64,000 nucleotides of DNA from Aurantiochytrium sp. KH105 (lineage: Eukaryota; Sar; Bigyra; Thraustochytrida; Thraustochytriidae): positions 62,001-126,000 of the forward strand of contig BGKB01000033.1 of the NCBI GenBank assembly GCA_003116975.1, written 5' to 3'. Numbering within the stretch: position 1 is the first letter of the stretch; each line of letters starts with the position of its first letter. Below the pieces are notes generated by a model. It had not been told where the DNA came from, searched no databases, and was given only the letters and a program-made list of their open reading frames with translations. Shown here piece by piece: positions 29,275-38,697 of the stretch. Position numbers and translations under genes: made by a program.

Positions 29275-29830
29275 TGTGCAATGTAGAGCAAGAGGTTCGA
29301 CTTGGGCGTCCAGGCTGTTTGAACAGGAGATTATGTGCGCAAATTGGCGCTTGCGTGTTGAACTTGCTCGTGACCTTGGCTACGACGCGCCGCGCGCTCA
29401 AAGAGCGCGCGGCGCGCGTTGCCAGACCAAGAGAGGCCACGAAAGGCTGAGAACTAGCAAGCGAGCAAGCAAGAGCTCTAGCTAGAGCAGCACGAGTTCT
29501 TTCCTTGCGTGAAAACTTTGCCAACTCGCCTTGCGTTGCTCACGTTGCAAACTTGCGCAGAGCTTGCGCAGTCGACGACGGCCTGAACGCGCGCGCGCTT
29601 TCACAGCACGCCGCCCTCCACGCCTGCGCTCGTTTGAGGTGTCTTTGCCCGCGCCCGCGGCTCCTCCCCTTCATAACCAAGTGGCCAGCTTGGACCTTGT
29701 CTTGGCCGTCTCCCTGCCTGTTCAGAATTCACTTGCGCCTGTATAGAACATGAGTTACATACTACGTCAAGCTCAATTGTGTGTTCATGGTTTCCTAGCC
29801 GTTGAGTACGTTGGCGAGAGTGACGCAACC
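29275..29830. other. Leader region of the channel gene
   Basis: This region lies upstream of the channel start on the minus strand. It contains a strong hairpin at 29386-29416 and GCAAGC-type short repeats near 29460. Small frames on both strands show no domain. Confidence 0.5.
29386..29416 (-). promoter_or_regulatory. 14-bp perfect inverted repeat in channel leader
   Basis: CGCGCCGCGCGCTC at 29386-29399 is exactly repeated in inverted form at 29403-29416 with a three-base AAA loop. It lies 112-142 bases upstream of the channel ATG, so in RNA it would make an all-GC-rich stem in the 5' leader. A role in translation control is a guess. Confidence 0.6.
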
Positions 29831-30261
29831 CAAGGTTGACATTGATTGCTGTCGCGCGCTTGGCTGCGGTCTAAATGCACGTTGGGGTAGGCAATGGGTC
29901 TGTCCAGTCTGGCGCCGGCATGGGGCAAGCGGAGATGGGATCAAGCCGTGTTTTCAGAAACTGAAGGGTCTATTGGTAGAACTCTAGGAGAAGCAGACCG
30001 TTGCAAGTGGATCGGCCACCGGAGCGTTGATAGGCCTACGGTGGATGGGAGAATATTTTTATCAAAATGGATAGGATGGGTGGGAGGAGGGTAAAAGCGG
30101 TGAAAAAGCGGCAGGCAGTTTGACAAAGTCTTGATTATGGAGGGGTGCTTGGCACAGGCCGTGGCCTCGTGAACAAATAAAATGCGAGGCAGACACTTGG
30201 GTTGCGATTCTCATTGTACAACGAGGTACAGCCTTGAGGCCGTATCCGAGCAGGCGCAGAG

Positions 30262-30490
30262 CTACAGAGCGCTGTGGAAAGCTGCAGAGAGCTTCAGAGA
30301 GCTGCAAAGAACTGCAACGAGCTGCTGGGTGCTTCGATGATCAGCAGAGAGCCGCTGAGAACTGATGACAGAGAGCTGGAGAGCAGCAGCATCAGAGAGC
30401 TGCAAAGAGCGGCAGTACAGAGAGCTGTAGAGAGCTTCATAGAGCTGTAGAGAGCTGCAGAGAGCTTCATAGAGCTGTAGAGAGCTGAAG
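30262..30490. repeat. 10-bp-period AGCT-containing minisatellite
   Basis: Imperfect 10-bp units of the type AGAGCTGTAG / AGAGCTTCAT are stacked head to tail. They are clearest at 30421-30490 (seven units) and 30280-30330, with degenerate material between. AGCT recurs every 10 bases. Confidence 0.85.
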
Positions 30491-31347
30491 AGTCGCGCGC
30501 AATTTACATATTCGGGTGACTTTTGCGCGATACGAAGAGTGACTCTCTGCTCAAGCTCGTGTGCTTCACGCAAGCTACGGGTATAGAAATGATGTGATTG
30601 AGCGTTGTCTCACGACGATGGCCTGAAGAAGCTGAAGCGAATCTCGTCGTCGTCGTTCATTTTGCCACCAGCAAAGGAAGGGCTCACACACCAATGGATC
30701 TCTGGTGTTAAGTAGGGTCTGCTCTTGCTTGCTTTGTTTCTTTGTTTCTTTTCTTCGGGGGACGAGATGACGCACACAGGATATGAGCACCCCAGAGCGC
30801 GCACTCGACATGGTCATGGGACGATGCGGAACGGAAAAGGAGCAGCTTCGAAGCGCAAGGTTGCCAACTCTTTTATCTGAAGGTGACTTGTCTTGCAAGT
30901 GACTCGCTGTCCATTAACATCGAGCGCTTTCTAGCCCTTGCCCTGATCATCAGGGCTCTCCTAGTAGATGAATGTGTTTTCTTTCCTCCTCTCGCTTGGT
31001 CTCACCTTCGTCTGCACTGCTACCGCGTGCGCTTCAAGGTGGGTGATCCGTCATCGAAGAAAAAAAATTGAAAAAAGAAAATAAATTGCATCGATGACCC
31101 AGCACAAGTATACAAGGCTTATCAAAGGTGAAGCTCGCCTCCGCGCCGCGGCCGATTGGCATTTCTCCCCCTTCCCTTCGTTTCCCCTCATGCACGCCCC
31201 ATCTGCTCGCCGGTCGAGCGCGGGAACGCACGCCTCGAGGCGCCTGAGCCCCGCGCCCTTTTTGACGCTGAGACGGCTGCTACTTCCCACTTGCTAGGGG
31301 GCCCAATAAATATCCCTCTTTCCAAGCTCTGCACCTGCACGCACTCC

Positions 31348-31387
31348 TAGCACAGCATAGCATAGCAGAGCAGAACGGAACAGAGCA
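31348..31387. repeat. AGCAT/AGCAG/AACAG pentamer array
   Basis: Eight 5-bp units of related sequence (AGCAC, AGCAT, AGCAG, AACGG, AACAG, AGCAT) are in phase. This is a degenerate member of the pentamer repeats seen throughout the intergenic DNA. Confidence 0.7.
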
Positions 31388-32605
31388 TGGCAACCTCGCA
31401 TCTCCTGCGCTTTCCCTGCTCTGCTCTGCTGTTTCCCTTCTTTGCCGCGCTCCAGCACGCGCGCGCGTTGCGGCAAGCGCCCGCCCGCGGCGCACAGGCG
31501 CGCCGGCTGCGGGGCGTATCAAGCCTTTGCGGGGCCCAGAGCCTCTTTTTGGCCCGCAGGTGTGGAGCGGGCGGGGGCTTCGCGCGGCTGCGGCTGCGGC
31601 TGCAGCTGCTTTCTTGCGGCGGCGACGGCCTCGACTTGGACTCGACGATGATTATGCAAGGGCGAAGATGGGTCAGTTTTGTTGCAGCGCTGCAGCTTGC
31701 TGATTGTTTGGCTGGATGGATGGTGGGTGGGTTAGGGGTTAACTTATCGCCATTGGCGAAAGATTTGGCAAGGGACGGGAAAAAACTGACCACTTTGGCG
31801 TTTCCGCACTGTTTTCCCCCCTCGTTCCGAGGTAGTGTCGCTCTGAGCGGTGCGAAGGATTGCTGGAGCTCGCGTGTATACCATCTTCGTGCCAGCACGG
31901 AGATGGCGAGGATGATCGATCATTGAAAATTGAAATTTCCTTTGCATTTGCAGTCTCCGACGCCGACAACTCCAAATCAATTCAAACCAATCCAAGCCAA
32001 ATCAAGCCACATCTACTTTCTGCTCTTGATGCGCTGCCGCTGCCGCTCGGCTACGCCCAGCATAGTTCCATTCGTTCGTTGTCTATTCCCTGTCTTCCAT
32101 CGAGGGCCAGTTGCCGAGGGCGGTAGCGAGATTGATTCGCTCTCTTTATGATGAACAGGAAGCCCAGGAGCGTGCACGGCGTTGATGACGACGAGGCTGA
32201 GGCTTTTCGCGCTGCAGCTGCAGCTGCTGCAACCGCTGATGCTTATCGCTGCGCAGCGCTCTATTTCTGTCCCAAAGCCGCCGTCCCTGCCTTCCCGGGG
32301 CCGCCTTGCCCGGGCAGCCGGCGCGTCGCACCGCCGCGAGGAGCTCGTTGCTTTTTTCGAGCAAGCCTCGGAAGCTGACCCAACGCCGAGCCCACCAGGG
32401 TATGCGTCTGTGGTAGGAACCAAGACTGCTGCATCCCTTTTTAGTACGCTGTGGGTGTACACGTCCTCACACAAGTTCACCGCAAAGGTCCCGCACTCCT
32501 CCCGTGCGCCACTGCGCAGCAGAGACTCACGCCTCGCTAACGAGCGCGCTCTGGCTGTCTGCAAAACCGGAACCGAGAGCGCTGCCGCGATCGTTGCCCC
32601 GCGCG

Positions 32606-32632
32606 CAGAGCAGAGCAGAGCAGAGCAGAGCG
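32606..32632. repeat. (CAGAG)n pentanucleotide repeat
   Basis: Five near-perfect copies of the same 5-bp unit found upstream of the TRIC-like and bZIP genes. Confidence 0.85.
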
Positions 32633-32913
32633 GAGACTGTCTCGACGGCCGGCTGCAGCTCCGGACGCGAGCGAGCGCGGCGCGCCTTGGCTCCGACCCT
32701 GCCTGCCGCGCCCCTGGACGCTCGAGGCGTCTGTCCGGGCTCGCAGCAAGGGCGCGAGTCAGGTGCGCGCCATCTGATCTGACTGACCCGCCTGACCCGC
32801 CTGCCTGCCCAGAACTCGACCAAGGTCCGCTTGCCGCCGCTGCTGCTGCTCCTGCTGCCGCTCGACCTCGACCTCGCGAGCGCCCCCGGCTTGGCGTGCG
32901 TTGGCTTGCGTCG

Positions 32914-32949
32914 GCTTGGCTTGGCTTGGCTTGGCTTGGCTTGGCTTGC
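32914..32949. repeat. (CTTGG)n pentanucleotide repeat
   Basis: About seven copies of CTTGG/CTTGC. Related arrays occur at 33871-33905, 44716-44780 and 54932-54958. Confidence 0.9.
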
Positions 32950-33705
32950 TCGTTGTTTCTCTTGCCTTGGCGTGCCCTGCCTAGGCGCGGCTGCCAGTGA
33001 AGTGAGTGAGTGAGTGACAAGCCAGGTCCCGAAACCGAGGTAGCCAAGGCGGGAAAAAACGGGCGAGACGCTGCAGCCAGCCAGCCAGCCCGCCAGTCAG
33101 CCAGGCAGGTCGATTCTGGCAAGCGTGGCAAGACGCGAGAGGCAGTATCAAGCTTCTTTTCGGCGTCGGCGGATTGGCGGACTTCGACACAACGGGCGAG
33201 CGATCGGTGTTGCTGCTTGCTGTACTTATCGCTTGCTGCTCGCGGGCCATTTTTTGTTTTCTTTATTCCTCCATCCCAAGCGCAAAGCCTTCTTGCGTCC
33301 GCGGCACCTTTCGGTGAAGCACAGACACCCGTTCACCGGACGTCACGAGATTTATCGATCCCTCCTCCGGCAAAGGCAAAAGGAAGAAGAAGAAAAGAGA
33401 AAAGCAAAGCGCGGGACGCGCTCTTATACCTTTCCTTTCCTTTCCTTCGCAGCGTTGCTGTCCATTTCCTCGCGAGCGTGCCCGCCCGCGGCTGCTTTCC
33501 TTACCTCTCTTTGCACACGGCGCCCGGGTCGTCCGCGAAAGCGGCCAAGGGAGCGAGTGAGCAGGTGGGTGACGTCAGAAGGGCGCCGACCCTCGTCCCT
33601 GTGCATTCATTTCCGCATCGCTCCGCTTCGCCTCGCCTCGCACCAAGATTGACTGCGCTGCACGCACCAAATTGCACCGCATCAAACTGCATCGCCTCGG
33701 CTTGT

Positions 33706-33740
33706 ACTGCACTGCACTGCACTGCACTGCACTGCATTGC
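33706..33740. repeat. (ACTGC)n pentanucleotide repeat
   Basis: Seven copies (the last ends in ATTGC), followed by AACGCGTCGCGTCG. The complementary array, followed by GCAAT and GCAAC, occurs at 55836-55880, so the same element seems to be present in opposite orientation. Confidence 0.9.
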
Positions 33741-33870
33741 AACGCGTCGCGTCGAATTGCGCCGCGTCGACCGATCGATCGACCGATCGCCGCACCTTCA
33801 ACACCTTTCCTCCGCTCGCTCGTTCGTTCGCGCGAGCTAAAGCCCGCTCGCTTGCCTGCATTGCGCTCGC

Positions 33871-33905
33871 TGCCTTGCCTTGCCTTGCCTTGCCTTGCCT
33901 TGCTT
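33871..33905. repeat. (CCTTG)n pentanucleotide repeat
   Basis: Seven copies of CCTTG, the complement of the GGCAA array at 44716-44780 apart from phase. Confidence 0.9.
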
Positions 33906-34171
33906 TGCTCTACTCTGCTCGCCCGTTGCGCCTCAGCGTCGCACGCTCGCCCGAACAGCGTAGACAAAGTAACGCAAGGAAGGCAAGCAAAGCATAGATC
34001 GTCCTCGAGAGAACAGACAGCAGCGGGGGAAGCGGGACTCCACTGTGTGCCCTACACAGCGGGTTGTCGGGCCCACTGCGGGGCCAGAACGCCTGCTCCG
34101 CCTCGCCTCAGGCGAGGCTGAGCGCGCCTCTCTCTTTTTCCCGCCCGCTTCGCCTCCACTTCCTTCCCTTC

Positions 34172-34205
34172 CGCCTCGCCTCGCCTCGCCTCGCCTCGCC
34201 TCGCC
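34172..34205. repeat. (CCTCG)n pentanucleotide repeat
   Basis: About seven copies of CCTCG, roughly 550 bases upstream of the chosen start of the C2HC-basic factor and before the assembly gap. Confidence 0.9.
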
Positions 34206-34461
34206 CTCTCTCCCCACCCCGGCCGGCCCCGCGCGCGCGCAGTAGACGCAGCCAGGCACCACGTCGCCCGGCGTCTCCCTCGGCGGCGCGGAGCCGCGCG
34301 GCCTGCTGCTGGCGCCGCTGGTCCCGCCCAGCGTTCTGCCTCCCGCCCTCCCCTCGCCCTCGTCCGCGCCGCTTCCCGGGCTCGCGAGGCTCCCGCCGGC
34401 GCCGCTGCTCAGTCCCGCCGCCTCGCCCGCCGCCGCGCCCGCCGCGCCCGCCTCGCCGCCC

Positions 34462-34486
34462 NNNNNNNNNNNNNNNNNNNNNNNNN
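34462..34486. other. Assembly gap (25 N)
   Basis: Twenty-five unknown bases lie inside very GC-rich sequence. A fixed-length gap of this size is usually a placeholder, so any reading frame carried across it is unreliable. Confidence 0.97.
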
Positions 34487-34735
34487 GCGGCGGGCGCGCT
34501 GGGACGCGCAGGGCCTCATCTTCATCTTGATCTTCACGCGGGGCTCGCGCGCGGCGGCTGCGCGGCGGCGCTCGCGGGCGGCGCGCGGGCGGGCCCCGCG
34601 CAGCCAGTGCCTCAGCGGAAGCCCGGGCCGCAGCGCGCGCAGCGGGCGCAGCGGGCGGAGCAGACGCCCGCGACGCCGGGAGCGAGGCCGCGCGCGGGGC
34701 CCGGCGCCGGCGCGCTGCCGCACGCGAGCCCGCAG

Positions 34736-36292
34736 ATGATGCCGCTCGCGTCGGCGGCGCTGGCGGCGGCCGAGGACAAGGACGACGACGGCAGCAGCGC
34801 GGGCTCGCTCGCGGCGACCAAGGCCGCGGCGGCCGCCATGTACAACCTGCCGCGCGCCATGCTGCAACGCCACCAGGAAGAGCAGCAGCGGCAGCAGCAG
34901 CAGCAGCAGCGGGAGCAGCAGGAGTTCCAGCAGTACGGCCAGGGCGGCCAGAACGGCGCGCTCGCCGTCCTCAATGGTAATAACAGTGGGCAGGACTCCA
35001 AGCAGCAGCTCGAGCAGCTGCATATGATGCTGCAGCACAAGAGCCAACAGCAGGAACTCCACCGCGCGCAGGCAGAGCAGCGCAAGCGACTTCTCGAGAC
35101 GCAGCGAAGAGAGCAAGAAGACGCCGAGGCAGGCATCTCGGCCGGGTCTTCGTCGCCGCACTCATCGAATCCGGCGGCGTCGAGCGACGCTGGGAGCTGT
35201 CAGTCCCGGAAACGGCGCAAACATGATGTAGATAGTGAGACGGACATTGCGCCTTCCGAGCATGTCGAGCAAAACCCTCCGTCGCAGGTGTCGACGCCAG
35301 ACTCGCTTCGCGCGGCGCAGGCGCTCGTCTCGAGCTTTTCGCGGCACCATGACTCTGCGGGAACGTCCTTGTGGAGCTACAATCCGCAGAGTGGCGAGCA
35401 GGAAGAGCGCGCGTCCGCGCTTAGCGCCAGCATGTACCCTGGAGGTTATGCGCATCCTGCAATGGGTACCAGCATCGCCAGTAGCAGCAGCAGCAGCAGC
35501 AGCAGCAGCAATAGCAGCAGCAACAACGGCGATGGCAGTGGCGGAGACGGCAGCGCCGTCTCCACTTTTGGCGAAAAACGAGGAGGACGAAGTACCCGAA
35601 ATGGGGGGACCCGTACCAACACCAATGCCAACGCAAACGCAAACGCAAACGCAAACGCAATTGCCAGCAAAAACAACACCAACAATCACCGCAACGGCAA
35701 GGGCGCGCGCAGAGGCACGCGCGGGAACAAGAAGACCAAGACAGACGCTGGCGCGATTTTCGGCGCAACAGGACCGACTGAGCAGGAAGCGGAAATCGGA
35801 CTTCATCTTGCACAGGCAAGCGCAATTGCCAAAGCACAGGCCGAGGAGCAGGCACGAAGCTCGCAGCTTGGACAGACGCAGCCGCAGCAGACATCAAAGA
35901 CGCAAAAGGCGCTGCATTCGAAGGGCAGCACGAGCAGCAGCGCAAGTAGCCCACAGCTCGGCCCGCAACAAAGCGTGGCTTCGCCCGAGGCAGGGGACGC
36001 GACGGATCCGGCCATGGCGTCGGTGCTAGCAGGTTCGTCTCCAGATGTGATCTTAATGGCGGCATGCAGCATGCGGGGTAGCAACAGAGCCACTCAGTTT
36101 TGCTCGTCATGTCTTGGCATTCGACGTGTGAGTGGCGAGCTTTTTGGAGGCCATCGCCCCGATGGGTGGTGTCCTGTCACGCAGCGCAGAGCCACGGCAG
36201 AAGAGAAGAAGGAATTGCGAAGACGTCGACAGAAACTACGACGTGCCATTCATCGTCGGAAGGGCCCTGACGATGGTGCGCAGCAGGCGTGA
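34736..36292 (+). CDS. Gln/Ser-rich factor with C-terminal C2HC-basic module (paralogue 1)
   Basis: This is a 518-residue protein from the first in-frame ATG after the gap (34736, MMPLASAALAAAEDK). The true start could lie upstream, because the gap hides the frame. A poly-Gln/Arg helix (residues ~42-60), a Ser run and an Asn-Ala repeat, all from microsatellites, make up a disordered body. The conserved part is the last ~60 residues, at 36092-36262: FCSSCLGIRRVSG, GHRPDGWCPV and a basic helix ELRRRRQKLRRAI. The spacing C-x2-C-x13-H-x5-C suggests a zinc knuckle followed by a DNA- or RNA-binding basic helix. The same module ends the protein at 39908-41413. I do not recognise it as a named domain. 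A transcriptional role is inferred from the low-complexity plus zinc-basic layout. Confidence 0.8.
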   Translation: MMPLASAALAAAEDKDDDGSSAGSLAATKAAAAAMYNLPRAMLQRHQEEQQRQQQQQQREQQEFQQYGQGGQNGALAVLNGNNSGQDSKQQLEQLHMMLQHKSQQQELHRAQAEQRKRLLETQRREQEDAEAGISAGSSSPHSSNPAASSDAGSCQSRKRRKHDVDSETDIAPSEHVEQNPPSQVSTPDSLRAAQALVSSFSRHHDSAGTSLWSYNPQSGEQEERASALSASMYPGGYAHPAMGTSIASSSSSSSSSSNSSSNNGDGSGGDGSAVSTFGEKRGGRSTRNGGTRTNTNANANANANANAIASKNNTNNHRNGKGARRGTRGNKKTKTDAGAIFGATGPTEQEAEIGLHLAQASAIAKAQAEEQARSSQLGQTQPQQTSKTQKALHSKGSTSSSASSPQLGPQQSVASPEAGDATDPAMASVLAGSSPDVILMAACSMRGSNRATQFCSSCLGIRRVSGELFGGHRPDGWCPVTQRRATAEEKKELRRRRQKLRRAIHRRKGPDDGAQQA

Positions 36293-36737
36293 GCGCGCGC
36301 ACAATGCACCCCCTTTTCTCTTATTTGCCATATCTTCTTCGTGTGGCCCGCCTGCGGCGAAAAACCACCTCCAAAGTGTCTCTTTTCTTTACCGGGCTTT
36401 TGCTTTCGATCAGACATATTGATCGAAATGAGAAAATCCCGGAACACGAAAGGGCACATCATCATCATCAAGCGCACAACACAAGAACAACATCAAGTAC
36501 AAGTACGAGAGAGAGAGAGAGAGAAAGAAAGAGACTGAGAGAGAAAGAAGACGAAGGGAGAAGAAGCAGAAAGAGAAGAATCAAGAGAGAAAGTGAAAGA
36601 GATACGTACGAGTAGCAGCGTCAGTTCTTGACAAGGCGATGCTTCCCGAATGACGCTGTACATTGCTGAAACAGAATAAGAAGGCATAATTTCACAATGG
36701 CACTCACAGTACATGTGCAGTGCCAGAACCGGTATAA
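36293..36737. other. Convergent 3' spacer with GA repeat
   Basis: These 445 bases separate the factor (plus) and the ankyrin gene (minus). A purine tract of GAGA/GAAA units occupies ~36508-36600. No gene is seen. Confidence 0.7.
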
Positions 36738-37661
36738 TCAATCATCTCTGACAGCATTTTGCACACATTCGTGACACCACTGAAGCAAGGGTTTTAGACT
36801 TGACTGAAGCTCTTGCGCAGCATCCGCATCTCGTGGCATCTTTGTGCACTGAAGATCTGCAACAATGTGTTGCGGGAGGTGACGCGCAGCGGCGACAACG
36901 ACGGGAAGGTCTCCCGTCTCTGAGGAGGCGCTTATGAGGACGATGGCAATTAGAACGAGATTCTTGTCGAGTGCGATGGCGCGGTCGAGACAAGCCTTGT
37001 GTTGATGTGTTCTTGCGTTGGCGAGCTCGAAGAGGACCGCAGCCGTGTCTGCATGGCCGCCCCAAATAGCCCATTCCAAGGCCGTCCTTCCAAAGCGTGC
37101 GTCGCGCGCGTGCGGGTCGGCGCTGTGGTCCCCGACCAAAGTCTGGACGATGGGCGTGTGACCGGCGGCGCTTGCAAGAAGCAGCGGAGTCATGGCCTTG
37201 AGGTCGCGAGCCTCCGTTCGTGCACCGGCAGCAAGGAGAAGACACGCAATATCGTGCGTCCCTTGATCGCATGCCCATAGAAGCGGCGTGCGGCGTAGTC
37301 TCCTGTCCTCGACGTGCACCGAGGCCCCGGCGTCAAGAAGGACCCGTACAGCTTGCGACTTGCGTACGGCAACAGCCTCGTGAAGCGGCGTACGGAGAGA
37401 CTCTGCGTCATGCGAATCCGGCTCTGCGCCGCGTTTCAGTAGGTCCAGCATGGCCTCGAGCTGTCCCTTGCCCGCTGCGCGGATGAGGGCCGCGCGACCA
37501 ATCTTGGTCTTGGCAGACCCGAGTTGGCCTGTGCTCGCCTTGGCGTCGAGGATGCGCGCCATGAGGTCGATCCGGCCCGTCGCCGCAGCACGAACGAGGT
37601 CATGATCGAAGCCTGCGGCGAGTGGCCGTCCCTCGTCTCGCCGCGCCTCGGCCGCGGCCAT
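36738..37661 (-). CDS. Ankyrin-repeat protein
   Basis: This is a 307-residue protein from ATG 37661 (MAAAEARRDEGRPL). Five to six ankyrin repeats cover about residues 18-215, with the usual TPLHEAV / G-x-TPLLWA / GHxxIVQxL pattern: ALIRAAGKGQLEAMLDLLKR, TPLHEAVAVRKSQAVRVLLD, TPLLWACDQGTHDIACLLLA, TPLLLASAAGHTPIVQTLV and TALEWAIWGGHADTAAVLF. The C-terminal ~90 residues are helical and carry no known domain. Ankyrin stacks bind proteins; the partner is unknown. It sits between the two C2HC-basic paralogues and converges with the first. There is no signal peptide or membrane segment. Confidence 0.9.
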   Translation of the reverse strand: MAAAEARRDEGRPLAAGFDHDLVRAAATGRIDLMARILDAKASTGQLGSAKTKIGRAALIRAAGKGQLEAMLDLLKRGAEPDSHDAESLRTPLHEAVAVRKSQAVRVLLDAGASVHVEDRRLRRTPLLWACDQGTHDIACLLLAAGARTEARDLKAMTPLLLASAAGHTPIVQTLVGDHSADPHARDARFGRTALEWAIWGGHADTAAVLFELANARTHQHKACLDRAIALDKNLVLIAIVLISASSETGDLPVVVAAARHLPQHIVADLQCTKMPRDADAAQELQSSLKPLLQWCHECVQNAVRDD

Positions 37662-38049
37662 GGGTCTCGCTTGTACTTTTCAGTATGCGGAAGCACTCGT
37701 TGGTGTCGCTCTCAGAGACGGAACAGATCCGTTGCTTCGAGGACGGTCGGTCCAAGTCACGGCGAAGAAAAATCGCTGCCCCACCCAGTGGAGGTGGCCT
37801 GACTGTGAGCTGCGCAGACAAATGTTAAGTGGCCCGAACGCGAACAGGCTTCAAGTTTTGATGTATGGCAGAAACGGGCTTGATTCATGTAAGTATATGC
37901 AATCATGGCATCAGGAATAGAGATTTGGTGGTGCAGAGGCAAAGAGGCCCCGTAGCGAGCAGGGACCTTATAGATGGCAGAAACGAGCACGATTCATCCA
38001 AGCATGAGGTGCATCTATATATGTCTGTAACTTGACTAGGGTTCGGGTA

Positions 38050-38065
38050 GGGGGGGGGGGGGGGG
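38050..38065. repeat. Homopolymer run of 16 G
   Basis: An uninterrupted G run. Its length in the assembly may be wrong, as homopolymers are error-prone. Confidence 0.95.
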
Positions 38066-38354
38066 CAGGACGAGTCGAGACGTATTTGATTGATGAAATG
38101 ACAAGTTGGTCTGATGGCGGAGCTCGATGTTCTCGCCACCTTGTATGTTGTCTGGAGCACGTCGTGGAGAGCTTGTTGATCATGAACCCCTTGGCCGTGC
38201 TCATTTATGTTGCGAGCACAGTTGAACCTACTTTAATGTCGAATGAGATATAGGGTTGCAGTTGCCATGGCAAGTCTATTTGGGATTTGCCATGGCAACA
38301 AGATTGCTGGTGTCTACTCAAGCCATTCCATTTCCCACACTTGATGAAGATTCA

Positions 38355-38475
38355 ACAGAATGACGATCTTGCGAAAGCTGCCTTGATAAAAGCAAAGAAG
38401 CATGACGATTTGGCAAAAGCTGCCTTGATGATAGTTTTAAAAAGAAGAATGACGATTTGGCAAAAGCTGCCTTGG
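38355..38475. repeat. Larger imperfect repeat next to the 19-bp array
   Basis: Three copies of a unit containing GCAAAAGCTGCCTTG (or GCGAAAGCTGCCTTG) and ATGACGAT, spaced about 40-53 bases apart. A further copy follows the minisatellite near 38695-38715, so the 19-bp array appears to have expanded inside this older repeat. Confidence 0.75.
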
Positions 38476-38477
38476 CG

Positions 38478-38697
38478 GAAGATGACGGTCTTGACGAAAG
38501 ATGACGGCCTCGACGAGAGATGACGGTCTTGATGAAAGATGACGGTCTTGACGAGAGATGACGGTCTTGACGAGAGATGACGGTCTTGACGAAAGATGAC
38601 GGTCTTGACGAAAGATGACGGTCTTGACGAAAGATGACGGTCTTGACGAAAGATGACGGTCTTGACGAAAGATGATGGTCTTGACGAAAGATGACAA
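38478..38697. repeat. 19-bp minisatellite
   Basis: About eleven head-to-tail copies of GATGACGGTCTTGACGAAA with variants GAGA and GATG at the end. The 19-bp period is not a multiple of three, so the frame it opens on the minus strand is incidental. Confidence 0.92.

Larger units (their letters stand above)
29831..34461. other. Long intergenic region, no convincing gene
   Basis: This is a 4.6-kb region upstream of the C2HC-basic factor. The first part (to ~31.1 kb) is AT-richer and carries a 10-bp-period repeat. The rest is GC-rich with repeated 5-bp units. Overlapping frames on both strands, for example 32013-33131 minus and 32182-33000 plus, are Arg/Ala/Ser-rich with no recognisable fold. 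I regard it as promoter and leader sequence. Confidence 0.6.

Noticed and set aside
29288-29310. tRNA-like GGTTCGAC box
   Set aside because: The bases after it do not fit the B-box, and no acceptor stem or A-box could be paired around it.
32013-33131. 372-codon minus-strand frame
   Set aside because: Arg/Ala/Ser-rich, built on pentamer repeats and overlapped by a 272-codon plus-strand frame; no fold.
34064-34735. Extension of the C2HC-basic factor across the gap
   Set aside because: It crosses 25 N of unknown true length, so the frame upstream is not tied to the frame downstream.
38478-38697. CRISPR array
   Set aside because: The 19-bp units are contiguous without spacers and the genome is eukaryotic; it is a minisatellite.
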